Assembly: GCF_964340395.1 (NCBI RefSeq)
Contig: NC_135549.1
Span: 19,865,342 to 19,929,341 of the forward strand
Direction: 5' to 3'
Length of the DNA: 64,000 nt
Source of the DNA: Glandiceps talaboti
Lineage: Eukaryota; Hemichordata; Enteropneusta; Spengelidae
In this document: positions 37,692 through 51,774 of the stretch, in pieces
How the letters are laid out: each line of letters starts with the position of its first letter
How positions within the stretch are numbered: the stretch's first letter is position 1
The notes under the pieces: model-generated
Told to the model about the DNA's origin: nothing
What the model saw: only the letters and a program-made list of their open reading frames with translations
Database searches by the model: none
Made by a program: the position numbers and the translations under genes

Positions 37692-39890
37692 ACATAATAT
37701 CTATCTTTCCAAGCTGTGCTGTTCAAATGGTACATGGCCTAAGTACAAGACTATCAATGGTTGTATTGTCGCACTTTACTCAACTGTCACAAGAACTGTA
37801 CAGGGCAATGCATCTTTTTTCTGCAATGTATTTGCAGAAATACATTGTGATATAAATGTTTAGCAACAAAAGGAGGAATAATGTAAGAGACAGACTGACA
37901 AATAAGGTCTGCACAAAGTTTATATGAGCTCATATATCATTTCCATAAGTCTATCACTGTTTTGTTATGATTAGATTATATTATATATCATTTACATCAA
38001 ACGTACCGAAAAGAACTTGCCAAAGTCAAACAATAATAAGAAGTCTGAAAATTAATTATATTTGAATAATGATATACTGCCTAATTTAAAAAAAAAAATT
38101 CTGTGACATTTGGTTTTGAGATAAAATGTGAAGATCATAATCGTATGTACCTAAAATGCTAGATTCATAATTTTAGCACCGTCTGTATGTACTTTTTCCG
38201 GGCCTAGCTTTATTGGCCTCTGTTCACAAAGATGTATCAAACCTAAAAGATCAAGTATTGTTTTCTCAAATGCTTCCCTTGTAACTGTAAATTAGGGAAA
38301 TGTGTTTTAGATAACCGGAATTGTGAATTCAGTTTAATACTTTACATTAACATTAACATTCACTCTGTGTGGTTCTCTACACCACTTCGCCCACCTTAGC
38401 TTGGAAGGATATCTTCTTGTTTTAAATATGATGTAATTACTAAATACATTTTGGTGATGTAACACTAGTCGGGTATTCCAAAAACAAAGAAGCAGTGAAA
38501 CTTTAACCACGCTATCAGAGTAAGAAGATACCAATAATGAGTATCGAAATTTGCAATTAGAATTGGATCTCAATGATTCTGCACCATGCATGGCACTTGT
38601 TAACAGGACAGTGCAAAACACACATTTCCTATAATTATACAAATCTATGTTTTCATTATCAAGTGAATTTTGGAAGTTTAACCCTGTTATCAATATAACT
38701 GTAATCATCAAGCTAAGCAGCCTCAGTTATGTCGCTACATTTATAAACATACACTTGTCTTAATAGCTTGGCGAAGAATTTAGTCAGTTTTTAAAATTGA
38801 AGTCCATGTTGCTGTTGAAAGAGTAGAAAGCATGTCTTATGTTTCCCGCAGTGACGTTGACATTTGTTTTTAATATCGTCTTAAACACAAGAACACTTCA
38901 AGCCTAAGGTTACATTAGAGCGTGTATATTCCGAGATGGTGGTATTTTTAATGTGACAGGATACACCCTACCAATTAGAAAAAAAAATTGATTATCAAAA
39001 TTACAATATGCATTAGATGTAATGATACCTACACCATACTATATCCTAAAGGTTTGTAAAGTGATATGGATATGTTGTGTATTTCCACACCATATGGCTG
39101 TTCAGGGGGTACAGAGTATTTACTACCATTTTATAATAATATTAGTTCGATATACTGTGTTGAAGAGTAAAAACTGTTAATGTCCGTTTGCACTTGTAGT
39201 GTGATATGCTAACATATATATCGTGGCTTTCATTAGCACTCATCCAATCCATTATAACCTGTAAGACCTGACAGCGTTGTTGAAAAATCAAGATATTTAA
39301 GACAAGGAAGTAAACTATGTGTATTTTATTTGATGCCTAGCTTGAATACCACTTCTACTACCATCTTGTATTTTGGCAACACATCGTTGAAGCCGTCAGG
39401 TTCCTGAAATGGCCATTTGATAAAAGATAGTAAAACACATCTAAGTGATCATTTATCAGTACAATGACGTCATTAGAAGAGCATTTAAATATGATTAAAA
39501 GTGTATACGATCAGTAACAGAGATTATATCATTTATCAGCATATAACGGAGGTAAGGGAATAGATTATCCGACATAGAATTTCAAATATGTTATATATTG
39601 TGTCACTCACTACGTGTCTATTAGCAACATCATATTGTAAAAGGATTGCCAGACATAGCCATAATTGAGCTGTAGCTCTGAGTGCCAGAGTTTAGACAAA
39701 TGTGTCGTAAGTAAAGGTATTAAGGTCTATTTGTCACGTTCGTAAGGGTGAGATTATCCAACACTTAGCCTTGTAAGTCCGTTATAATGCAAATGAAGAA
39801 TAAACACAGTCTGTCAGTCTCTTGAAAAGGTGACAGAAACAGAATGTTTTAAACAGATTAGCTAGAAAGACTGTGTATCATACAAATTTT
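37692..39890. other. Unassigned stretch
   Basis: Nothing recognised. A 125-codon open frame on the minus strand near 38334-38711 has no conserved motif and ends in a low-complexity VNVNVN tail. Confidence 0.35.
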
Positions 39891-39894
39891 ACAT

Positions 39895-40225
39895 GTTCCT
39901 CGAGAACAAATTGAATTTAGATAGATAGATAAGAAACAGGCTTCCCACAGACCACTCATTACAAATACAAACAACACCATTCAACCCCAACTGATACACA
40001 TACACATAATTGTCCTTGGAACAAAGAAGCTATTTAATGTCAGCACACTGCATGCTCAGATTTTGACACATACAAATTGAAACTAGCAAGAATTTGAGTC
40101 TGTTTGCATGGTGTGTACACATACAGGGCCTGTTTGTAGGCAGGAGTGTGGTTTTGTTTATATATTCGTGATGGCCGGTATTCGGGAAGCATGTTTCTTA
40201 TCTATCTAAATTGTTCATGGGGAAC
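39895..40225. mobile_element. MITE-like element with ~45-bp terminal inverted repeats
   Basis: Left end 39895-39946 and right end 40184-40225 are inverted copies: GTTCC...GAACAA, TTTAGATAGATA, AGAAACA.GCTTCCC on the left and their complement on the right. The left copy has a 6-bp insertion and an extra GATA. The ~235-bp interior has no coding capacity. No convincing target duplication was seen, so class is unassigned. Confidence 0.65.
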
Positions 40226-40876
40226 TTAAAATGTGTATGGTACGCACGGTCTTTTGGCGATCCGTCAACACTTCCGTCTGAGGACGGCGTCTATCTTTTA
40301 CCCAAAAGATAATCCACGTAGTGTTTCTCATACACCGTTTCACATACATTAACCATTGGTCGCTGCATATATCGCAAAAACGTGTCTCTTTCAATAAGAG
40401 TCCGCCAATAGACAAACCATGGACTGTCTCATATTCTCCGTTCAGTGTAAAGTTTGCATTGTCTAAATCTCATAACCTCTGTTTTGACCGACACCGACAC
40501 TGGAATTCCCGGCGACCCGATGAGAAAGAAAAAAATGTTACTTTGTAACTCATAACTGTAGTCTGACCTTGTTTTGGAAGGTTGTTGACCTACATTGTTA
40601 CACTCTTTGTCATAAAACCTTAGCATTTTGGTGTTTGAGACACACACAATCCTTGTTCGAGACAGGCGGAATCCTTGTCATACGAGCTTAGAATTTGACG
40701 TTTTATGCAACAATTTACTCTAAAACAGAACACTTCAAAAGATGGGTTAGTCGGAGGTGACTTCTTCAAAGCAACCTGTTTTACACACTATTCATGTTCA
40801 TAACCTGGGCAACATAATTGACTATTTCATGAACTGGGCAAAGTTACCTACCCATTTCATGAATCGGGCAATGTTT

Positions 40877-40977
<101 letters not shown>

Positions 40978-41005
40978 AAGTCAGTGGTAAGATTTGTCCG
41001 TAGTA

Positions 41006-41035
41006 CAGTGCTCGATACGTCTGCACGCAGAGCGG
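41006..41035 (-). repeat. tRNA-D-arm-like module linked to the hammerhead
   Basis: Minus strand CCGCTCTGCGTGCAGACG, then TATCGAGCACTG. GCTC/GAGC form a D-stem-like pairing. It sits about 40 nt after the hammerhead cleavage site and about 30 nt before (TA)n, the same order and spacing class as the 55-kb copies. Confidence 0.5.
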
Positions 41036-41075
41036 AGTATATGTTGAGGGTAGAAGAAAATCAAGTCGGGTGTTT

Positions 41076-41121
41076 CGTCTCTACAAGCCTGTTTCGTGAG
41101 TAAATCACTCGTCAGGAGATG
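41076..41121 (-). ncRNA. Hammerhead ribozyme, complete three-stem
   Basis: Minus strand: stem I 5' side CAUCUC (41121-41116), core CUGACGA (41115-41109; position 7 is variable in hammerheads), stem II GUGA-UUUAC-UCAC with canonical G-C at 10.1/11.1, core GAA (41095-41093), stem III ACA-GGCU-UGU, cleavage nucleotide A17 at 41082, then stem I 3' side GAGACG (41081-41076). Stem I pairs at five of six positions (one A/C mismatch). All invariant core bases are present, so self-cleavage between 41082 and 41081 is predicted. Downstream on the same strand are the tRNA-like module and (TA)n. The arrangement is known-type for Penelope-like elements/retrozymes; element identity is inferred. Confidence 0.85.
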
Positions 41122-41443
41122 TTGATGTATATATATCAGGAGATATATATATATATACATTGCCCAATTCATGAAATGGGTAGGTAACTTTGCCCAGTTC
41201 ATGAAATAGTCAATTGTGTTGCCCAGGTTATGAAGTGGGTACATGGTAAGATATGCCCAGTACAAGAAATGGGCATCTTTTATAGGACACACACAATAAA
41301 AGAATAAGAATCAAACAACTGTATTATCATGTATTTACAAACTCATCACTTCACAATTCATATTTTATAATAATTCAGTGCAGCTTGTGTTTTAATAGAG
41401 TTCGATAATCAAGACCCCAGTTCAAAACTTTCCCCAAAAAATT

Positions 41444-41497
41444 TGACTATCTTATGAACTGGGCAAAGTTAGATGCACATTTCATGAATTGGGCAAA
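41444..41497 (+). repeat. Third copy of the GGGCAA arm repeat
   Basis: Matches the left arm at 40802-40874: TGACTAT.TTATGAACTGGG, CAAAGTTA, CATTTCATGAATTGGGCAA. It is followed within about 20 bp by the 41.5-kb (TA)n array. Confidence 0.75.
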
Positions 41498-41514
41498 TTT
41501 CACAGATTGGGTGT

Positions 41515-42650
<1,136 letters not shown>

Positions 42651-42657
42651 TCGCTAG

Positions 42658-42838
42658 AATGTGTTTAATTTTAGTGTGGTTATGAAAGTTTCTTATATTT
42701 TAAAATGAAATGTGCCTTTATAACCTACCATCGATTCTTTAGAGAACTATTGAATGTGTTTAATTTTAGTGGGGTTATGAAAGTTGTTTATATTTGAAAA
42801 TGAAGTGTGCCCTTCTTACCTCCCATCTATTCATTATA
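42658..42838 (+). repeat. Diverged ~95-bp tandem duplication
   Basis: Units start at 42658 and 42753 with AATGTGTTTAATTTTAGTG, then GGTTATGAAAGTT, and end CTTACCT/ATAACCT.CCATC. Scattered substitutions show an older event. Confidence 0.8.
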
Positions 42839-43260
42839 GACATACTCCAAGAATCATTTATCGAATGCACAATTGGAATATGACTGTAGTAATTCTCGTG
42901 CAAGACAACACACTCATAAGTACAATTTGCATAAATTGAAATATGTGTAAGGAAGCATGAACAGAATCACACTCAGTCTGATGGCCAAAGTTTGACTTGT
43001 GACTTGAAGTTGCAACTTATTTTACCACTATTATTCTCACAATTACTAGTAGGAAAAAGGGCATTTTATCGGCCAAATTAATGATCTTCACGATTAGACT
43101 TCTTGCTATCAAATTATTGTTTATATATAACTTTTAGCCAGATAATGACGTAAGACAGTAGAGCCATCTCGAAAAAATACATAAATAGCATTTCAAGGAA
43201 TAGACACAGAAGCATCATGTGTGACAGTGGGCGCTCAAGTGGTCATTTTTTTAAACTACA

Positions 43261-43335
43261 TCCATAGGTTAGAATGACCACATTATGATGGCAGACATAT
43301 GTCTTTGATACCAACTGCTCTGTTGGGTGTTTTAA
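43261..43335 (+). repeat. ~75-bp repeat, copy 1 (copy 2 at 43794-43868)
   Basis: Shared blocks AGGTTAGAATGACCAC, GATGGCAGACATATG and CTTTGATACCAACT recur 533 bp downstream with a few substitutions. Confidence 0.8.
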
Positions 43336-43793
43336 TAGTGTCACAATGTTCTGTATCCCTATCCCTTGCCATACTTGACAATGTTTTTGTCAATTAAAAT
43401 CGCTACTCGTAAATAGTATTATTATCACATTCGACTTGCACATAACTGAACTAAAAAAAATAATCGCGAAATTGTAATTGATGAGGCCAGGTCTTTGTTT
43501 ACATGGTAAGACATGTAATGAATTATCTATCTCTGTTTCTTGTCACTGCTCAGTGACATAATCAATCATGATGGCTGGTATTTGCAAAACAAATAATGTA
43601 GCAAATAAAGCATCAATCATAGGTAATTTCGAATGTCTGATAGACTTAAACCTCTCAAATCACAAGTTCCCTATGGAAAACAATATGCAAAGTAGCGATA
43701 AAAATAGCACAAGGGTACACTTTCACAAGGTCATTCTAAATGGAAATGACGACAAATGTAGTAGTTCACATTGTGGTCAATTTTTTATATATT

Positions 43794-43868
43794 AAATCCA
43801 CAGGTTAGAATGACCACGTGATGATGGCAGACATATGCCTTTGATACCAACTACTCTGTGGGGTATTT
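43794..43868 (+). repeat. ~75-bp repeat, copy 2
   Basis: Direct repeat of 43261-43335, immediately upstream of the 43.9-kb tandem duplication. Confidence 0.8.
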
Positions 43869-43908
43869 GAAATTGCAATGCGAAAACTAACCTTGCCAGG
43901 TAAATAAT

Positions 43909-44186
43909 TTATCTTTAACTACATCTGTCTATTAAAGACAAAGGCGATGTGTTTCCTCCTGCTACATGTAAAGTCTCTCCATAATAACAATGTTTATACT
44001 AACAACAAAGTGGAGACATGTGAATAACTTTATCTTTAATTACATCTGTCTATTAAAGGCAAATGCGATGTATTTCCTCCTGCCGGAATGCAACATGTAA
44101 CTATGTCTAGCTTTACGTTAAAAGACATGTAAAGCCACTCTAAAATAACATTTTTTTTACACTAACAGCAAAGTGGAGACATTTTA
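43909..44186 (+). repeat. Diverged tandem duplication, unit ~110-160 bp
   Basis: Units 43909-44020 and 44027-44186 share TTATCTTTAA.TACATCTGT, CTATTAAAG.CAAA.GCGATG, TTTCCTCCTGC, ACATGTAAAG and CAAAGTGGAGACAT. The second has about 38 extra bases in the middle (GGAATGCAAC...AAAAG). Confidence 0.8.
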
Positions 44187-44189
44187 GAA

Positions 44190-46980
44190 AGGGTAATGGG
44201 TAAGAATTATCACAATGTGTGATGTTTGGCGTAAATAATCATACCGGAGTACAGTTACTACGTCATCCGCAATCTTCATTATCAGGTTAACTCCGTGAAT
44301 AATTTTATAACTCTTCGACGCCACAAGAATTAACACGTAATATGTATGTAGCTGCAGTGGACTTCGAGCTAAAATAAAGTCTACTGCCCACCTTCCAGTC
44401 ATGTTAGAATAGCATCTTCAGATTTCCTTTCTCGTATTCTTTGATAAGCACAGGAGAGTGTCTATATATAACACATGGCTTATGCTTCAGTGCAAAATAA
44501 CAACGTACGTCGTATACCTTCAGTTGTTCATTCAATGTTGAAATCCCACATTACACATCGAAATAAGAAGCCGTAGTACTAGTTGCATGTAGTTTTTTTC
44601 CATCAAATCACATGAAATTTAGAATGATTTGGTATTGTATTCTGTCCCTCATTTGCAATTAATAGTTAGGTTTACATGTAGTCTGGAAAAAAGTAACATC
44701 TGTTGACTGAGACAAGTTTTTGTACAATTAAAATAACATATATATTTTGGAGGTTCTGGAAAGACTGTAATTTCTAGACATTTTCTACTTGAGAGGGAAT
44801 TTCTTTTAGTTCATGCATGCTCAAAGGAAATGAGTTCACTTTCCTGAACGTTATCCTGCCACGAGTAAGGGTTCCGGCATTTCAAATTGGACAGTAGGCC
44901 GCTCTGAGAATGCCATATTTCGCAGGACAGCAGTGGGAAAATGATAATATTTGCAAAACCTCGCCTGCTAAATCTAACTCTGATAGCATGCACATAAAAA
45001 AGTCAAACTAAACTACGGAGTGAGAAGTTATATAGTGACCATGCATCGTGTCTGCATTAAAACACGGGTATATTTTATACGCACATGCTGACGACCATTT
45101 GATTTTAAAAGTGCGATCATGTAAACACACACACATACATACATACAAACTTGACGTATACAGACAAACAGACAGGCAGACGAACAGACAGGCAGAGAGA
45201 CAGACAGGCAGGCAGGCAGGAATGCGCGCACACACACACACACACACACAAAACATAATATATAGTTACTCCAAACACTCACCCACAACACTCCAACGAA
45301 CAATGTCAACGTTGATATCTTATTCCATACACCTTTCAATTAAACCCTCACAAGAGCACCGTGACACGTTGATTTACCGCAAGGCATGATAAAAAACAGG
45401 TTTACTCTACATGTCCTGCCATGTAGTCAGTCGAGACATTAAATCCAGATAGGAAATCTCATATTAGAATACACGTTGTCCAAAGTGAAGCATGATTTAC
45501 AATGTTAATACCTTTGTTGACAACTCTGTAGCTCTTAAAACCACGGAGGATAAGTCAGAAAAGTGGGGCCTTAACGCGTCATTACTGTCTACGTAAATCA
45601 CTTACGTCAAGCCGAAAATCTAGAACAGTTACTGAATAATTCTTTTACTACCTCGGTATAGGATTACGAGGAATGCACCGTGTATCTATTAGTTTGTACC
45701 TGTTTCACATAACAAATACATTTCATCGACATACGCCACAAGTCAGTCATAAATATATGCATATTATACCTTACCTGTCGGTGCCAGACCATCCATACTC
45801 CATATAAACAGTATATCATCACTGACACTGTAAAGCAACGCTTCTTTGATCATTGGAAACATTAATTGTTGAAACAAGTTCTAACTAGTTTAATTATTTA
45901 CGACATCATACAATGAAAACGTTTATATTGTTTAGATTTCTAGCGACTTGCAATGAATTCGCCGATATTTTTCATTAAGAGCTAGATTAATATGTGATGA
46001 TTAGTGTAGCTTTTATGACCCCTGCCTCTCCCAAAAACATGGTCCTGAAAGCAATGAATCATAGAATGTATTGATAAAGACTTATTAATGGAAGCTGAAC
46101 AGAAACACTGCCTTTTGTCCCAAGCCATATTGAGGTACAATATTTGTATATAGTATTCTCTTCAAAGATAGGTCACAATATTGTTTTCTGACAAATTTAA
46201 ACACACTGAATAGATGTGTCAGAAATTTTTTATAATGTACAATCCTAACAAATGGTTTTACGTATATGTAAATTATTGATGAATCAATTCTAAACAACAT
46301 TTTGTGACACTAAATATGCATCTTTGTGAGCAAAACAAATAACATGGAAGTTTTAAGATGAATCGCGCAGTTAATAAGCTAGATGGTAAGTCGACAGTGG
46401 TGTATATCCAGCTAACAACACCAAATGTTAAGCTACTTAAATGAATAGCTGATATTATTGCTCGGACGGTTAGCACTGGGTTATTTCTATTGCTTCTCAT
46501 CATGTCTTGTGCAACATTCACCAGTTTCCCTGCCATTGCGATACATACTCAAAACATATATACGGAAGTGACGTCGGTTAACATATTTATAAGAAAGACA
46601 TCGGTAATGTCCACACTATCGATAATAAAAGTCACCTTGCTCAAATTTAATAGTTTTACAACAAGACGCATATATCTCTTAATCTATTTTACTTGAACTT
46701 ACTGTAATTTGAGATGCCTCTATCGTCAAATCGTGTTATCTGTAACCTTCGATCAGTTAAATCAGAGATTCAAGTTGAGAGGATACAGAATACAATGACA
46801 CGGGCTAATGCAGCCAGTTATTAATTAACAGTTATAGTGATATTCTAACCCCAAGTTAACTTTAATTTTGTACCACAAGTGTCTCCATGCCTGTAAGTCT
46901 CGATCTTGAACTTCGCCGTTTGAAGTACGCTTCGTTGAATTTAATACTACATGTTGTTGTGATATAACATGCATACTCAG
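44190..46980. other. Unassigned stretch with a compound microsatellite
   Basis: Apart from 45124-45250 nothing was recognised. Long open frames across 45.0-45.4 kb are products of the simple repeat. Confidence 0.35.
45124..45250 (+). repeat. Compound (CA)n/(CAGA)n/(CAGG)n microsatellite
   Basis: (CA) and (CATA) units, then CAGA/CAGG tetranucleotides, then a second (CA) run. Confidence 0.95.
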
Positions 46981-47006
46981 TTCTAACATATGCACAGATA
47001 TATGAC

Positions 47007-47072
47007 AGATAGATAGATAGATTGATGGATGGATGGATGGATGGATGGCTGGCGGGATGGATGGATGGATGG

Positions 47073-47106
<34 letters not shown>
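47007..47106 (+). repeat. (GATA)n then (GGAT)n microsatellite
   Basis: A few GATA units followed by about twenty GGAT units with occasional variants. Confidence 0.95.
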
Positions 47107-47107
<1 letters not shown>

Positions 47108-47149
47108 TATCCCATATTACCCCTATCCTCTTTCATTTGACATTATTAG

Positions 47150-47870
47150 CCCCCCCCCCCCAGTGTTTTTATAAGGGTTCTGTCCGTGCGTGAGTGGGTC
47201 CGTCGGTAATATGTCATTTCTCAGACATGCAATATTACATTTCTTCCCAAACCTGAAACAAAGGTGTAATATATCCTGTGAGACATATCCACATGATATA
47301 TGCAAATTCGACCAAATGGTGGCCATATTTGTAGCTACAAATCGATATTTACTGCATACCTCAACATCTGTAATACACGGACACTCTATTTGAGTGTCAA
47401 CCCCCATATTATCAGATGCAAACCATCTTTGGAGATCGTGACCTTTGACCTGAACTTTCACAGATAATTAACAAAATCTAGTCAATTCCTGCCTATAACA
47501 GACACATTGTGTTTACATATTGCCAATTAGTTTTGGTGTTCATGCAATTTTTACCCATATTTGTAGTAAACAATTGCAGCTATATTTAATACTGCATAAC
47601 TAAACAATTTCAATCATAGACTCTTCATAGACCATCAAAAGTAAGCTATTACAAACGTATTGCAGATACTTTGTAGCAATTAATTATGTGTGGCTAGTGT
47701 CTTTTACACCATGTCTATAGATAATGCAGAATTAGATAAATATACATGCATTATTTTGGTGCTCAAATAACATTTTACTCATGATCAATGGCTGCCATAT
47801 TTGTAGTGAACAATCATGGTTTACCAATTAATTTATGTTGCCGGGTTTAAACTTTCTTTTTAGACATTGA
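47150..47870 (-). repeat. Dispersed repeat, inverted copy of 28980-29700
   Basis: Reverse complement aligns block by block with 28980-29700. This copy begins (its 3' end) at a poly-C run (47151-47161) and retains a CGGACCCACTCACGCACGG tail, where the 29-kb copy has CGGACCGACGCACG. Open frames here are fragments within the repeat. Confidence 0.75.
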
Positions 47871-47879
47871 CATTTTGAC

Positions 47880-50835
47880 GAGGGGCTAAGTCTTCTATGA
47901 AGACAAAGTCATATTCAATTATAGTCCCATAGCTGACTACACATGTTGAATTAACCGCCCAACGTGAATGTTATCGAGCAGAAACGAGATTGATAATTAT
48001 CTATTTTTAGATGAATATTTCATCAAACTGTCTACCTACTAATATGTTGAAAGCTTTCCCGAGGAATGGTATTCAAACTATGCAGATTAAAGTAACAGGC
48101 TTGCAGACACCTATTTATACCTGTCATTGTCTGTAAACATAATTTCTAAAATCATAAAAGCTGACTACGTCAGGGTGGTCGACATGCATAAGTCGTGCCT
48201 GGTTCTATCACCACATTATGTTTGCATTGAAACATATGTTGTTCAATTTTACTTATTTATAGGTTAATTTAAGATTATTTATATTACGCACGTGTCACTA
48301 TTTATGTGTATAAATCATGTTTTGCTATAACTGATGTTAAGAAGTATACCCAACTAGCAATCTGATAAAAATCCGATGTAGATGTCGACTAATCGTTCAT
48401 TGCTATTTTACCTTCGTTATTTTGCCTGAATTGACCTTCTTGGTACATGTTTACATTTTTAGCCTGATCGCCTCCTCTACATCTGAACTGGCGCACATGC
48501 AAACGAATTTCTGCTCAGTGAGACACACAGCCAATCAGGTGGCGTCTTACTTGTCATGGGCAAATATTTCTATGAATCGTACAATACTTCAAGCCTACTA
48601 CTGAGAACGCGAAGGCGTTCGCTGAGATAAACATGAACACTACGGGGGGGGGGAGCTATCCAATGTAGCTAAAATATGTACATAAGACGAAATGCATAGA
48701 GGTACATCTAAACAAGAATTATTTAATTACTGTAAATATATAACAATACAATCACTGAATGTTTTTACAGTTGAAATACTTTGTACGTTGTCGGTTGCGT
48801 GTGTGCACAAATAACGCCATGTAGTAATAGTAAAGGTAGGTCCAGCCGTTGTACTTCGGCTCACGAAGTTCAATTACTGGATCGGACTTCCTGTTGATAT
48901 TCAATGTTTGTTGATGTTTGTTGATATTCAATGCGTACATGTACGTCGGATTGTAATCAGATTGACCCATCTAGTAGATTTAACGATCATACACTATTGC
49001 TGCATCATTACTATGGTCCAAAGGTCTTCATCCGTATAATTATCACAATTTCTAACATCTGAATAATTACGTGGAAAAGTTAACATGATGAATAGTAAAT
49101 TATCTTTCTTTTGTATACTCTATGGTGGATATGGAGCTCATGTAAATATTCGTTGCTTCGTAAAAAGCCATGCCACAACAGTTTGATAGATCTCATTTGA
49201 AACTTGACTCTTGCCTATGTACACCCGGTCAGGTTTATATAGTGATTCACGGAGTTGAAGAAGTATATCAACAAAGTTAAATATATAGTAACATAATTCA
49301 GAGTAATCAAATTTGTGACGCTTCTTAGTGCTGAAATTCACGCTCACTTTACTAAATATGACAAGAGTTGTCGCCATTTTGCTAAACTTCACTAATATCG
49401 TAGATCTGATGTGACAGTTATTCGACGTCAAACCTGGCATTTCAAAGAGAAACTGGTCCAAGTGAGTCTTCTTTCCAGTCATGTATAAGATTATCAAATA
49501 AAAATAAGTTTTAACAATTCAAGGCACGAACAGCATTCATTATTGTGCAAGTCTTTAAGATATGCCATGTTGACTCATATTGCAACATTGTTATTCATAC
49601 AATCTGTAAATGGATGCTAACATTTTGTTTACCTTTAAGCTGTGTTGTCCAACATTTTTTCAATTACAAGTTAAGAGTAGGATATTTGCATCGCCATTAT
49701 ATGAAGCAGAATTTATTTTCAAACGTTATCATTAACGCCGTTTAGCAGTTCTCCTATAAAAGGCTGAAAATGTATATCCAAGCTTCCTTCCTAAGAGCAC
49801 TTAGTATTCTTGCAAAATGATTTAGGGAAGATATCTCGAGTGGCTACTTTTCTGGATTCCACAATTTAACGTTCTCCCTTCCTTAAGTTTATTACTTAAC
49901 ATATCATTTGATCTAAATCTCGGTGATATACTTGGTCATTACATGAAATCGATTTCATTAGATTTTTAAAAAAAGTAACATTGCGTGTGTACAGTTATTT
50001 CCATGACTTGAAAGCTACCCTTTGTCATCTATTATAAGCGTGGAACTATTTAATATGATACACTTAAGACTATAAGTACTTTTAATTTGATTATGTCATT
50101 CTTCAACTATGCGTTTCTGGAATGTATAGTTAATTAATTGTTAACGAATAAATTACGTACATACTTGACCTCGCCAATTGTTTTCATGATTACTTTTAAT
50201 TACTTCACATCGTGTATGTTTATTCCCACTTGGCAAGCACTTAGTAGGGGATGGGAAATTAACTTGTCGACATAACGAGAAATGTTGACTATAAATCTTA
50301 AGATGAAGCAGTTTAATTATGTCACGCCGTTTATTTAGGAGTTATTCAACGTCCTTCAATTTTATCGAATGCATGCTTGTGTTTGTAAAACCACTTGCTT
50401 ATTATACTTTAAATATACTAACAAAGCAGTATATTTTCAATTTACATCATTTGACCTTTTGATAGCCTGCCAGCGCATAGACTTTGTTGTTAGATACGCA
50501 AATTACTTGGTACATTTTGTTGGTTTTTATTTATTTTGGCAAATTTATAAGAGTTTGTCCTAAAGCCGTTTGGTTTAAATTACAAACTAGGTCGTTAATG
50601 TTAACGTTTACAGCACGTTTCATCTTTCACTACATAGTATGATTCAATGTGTATATTCTGTCATTATCAATGTTGAACATACATTTGTGTAAAATAATAA
50701 TATTGATGTATCCGATGACATTACGAATAAAAGTGGGTGGATTCATTTTATCATGTATTACCTAATTTACCTCTATATATAGTCAAATAAGTCTACCTTT
50801 TGGTTTTTCGTGCATTGTCATAAATTTACTTTAAA
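47880..50835. other. Unassigned stretch
   Basis: A small perfect hairpin GAACGC/GCGTTC lies at 48603-48618. The minus-strand open frame 49138-49482 (114 codons from its first ATG) has no recognised motif and is not supported as a gene. No RNA recognised. Confidence 0.35.
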
Positions 50836-50940
<105 letters not shown>

Positions 50941-51513
50941 CTTATCAATTTGTTACAAAACCAACAACCCATAAACACTGGTGCTGCCACGCCTAAATCT
51001 GCACCTATCGTTTAGTAAAGTGTTTGTAACAAATGTTATATACATTGACCAGGTCTTGACCACGGTATCTCTAGCGCTGTACCTACCTGTACTTTTTGTT
51101 ATATATAGAATGTGTTCATTAGTGTGACAACCCATATGTGCACGAGGGTCACCTAACAAAGCTACAATAGAAAATTACGAAATTCTCAGCAGGTAAGAAC
51201 GCGAATAACTGCTCAAATTGGAACAGTAGCTTTGTTATAGTACATGTCACTGCCTGGCCAATATATTTCAAACTGAACCCTAGGGGAAAACATTATTTGG
51301 CCGAGATGTGCAGTATAGGATTTCTAAACTGAATTTATTCATTAACACGTACGTTAAGGGATTAGTGTACACGTTTACTAACATGCCCGTAGGTAATAAG
51401 GTTGACGTTCTGGAGGAAAAGCCTGTCTTGTACAAATAAGACATGTTTACCCAAAAGTGTCCTGTTAAAAACATTAAGTGAACTCTCACCAGTTCTATAC
51501 TATTTCTTTCCAT

Positions 51514-51760
51514 TCATATACCATCCAGCAGGCATTGCCCAATAACAGGAGAAAAGTTCAGTGTTAGTGCAGGAGGAAACCAGAGTACCCTGCGTCGTTC
51601 GGTAGAGTCAAACTTAATGCCACTCCTCTTACTTACAAAGTTAATCGAAAACAGAATAAAGTACAACACTGGTATACAGGTAAGTTTATTCAAAGCTTGG
51701 GGGTTCTGAACCCCGACCGCAACGATAACAGGCAGTGGTTTAACCACTCGACAATCTTCA
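51514..51760 (-). mobile_element. tRNA-derived SINE
   Basis: On the minus strand, a tRNA-like head with an A-box-like GTCGAGTGGTTAAACCAC (51752-51735) and a B-box-like GGTCGGGGTTCAGAACC (~51717-51700). It is followed by a ~180-bp body ending with CTGGTTTCCTCCTGCACTAA and CACTGAACTTTTCTCC. Spacing of the boxes fits a polymerase III promoter. An open frame across it has no coding significance. Family not assigned. Confidence 0.6.
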
Positions 51761-51774
51761 ACCCCTTTAATACT

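Noticed and set aside
45008-45389. Cys/Val/Ser-rich and Asp/Arg/Gln-rich open frames
   Set aside because: Translations of a compound CA/CAGA microsatellite.
47123-47461. 112-codon open frame
   Set aside because: Lies inside a dispersed repeat whose other copy (29 kb) has no matching open frame.
49138-49482. 114-codon minus-strand open frame
   Set aside because: ATG-started but without domain, splice signals or paralogue; length is attainable by chance over this window.
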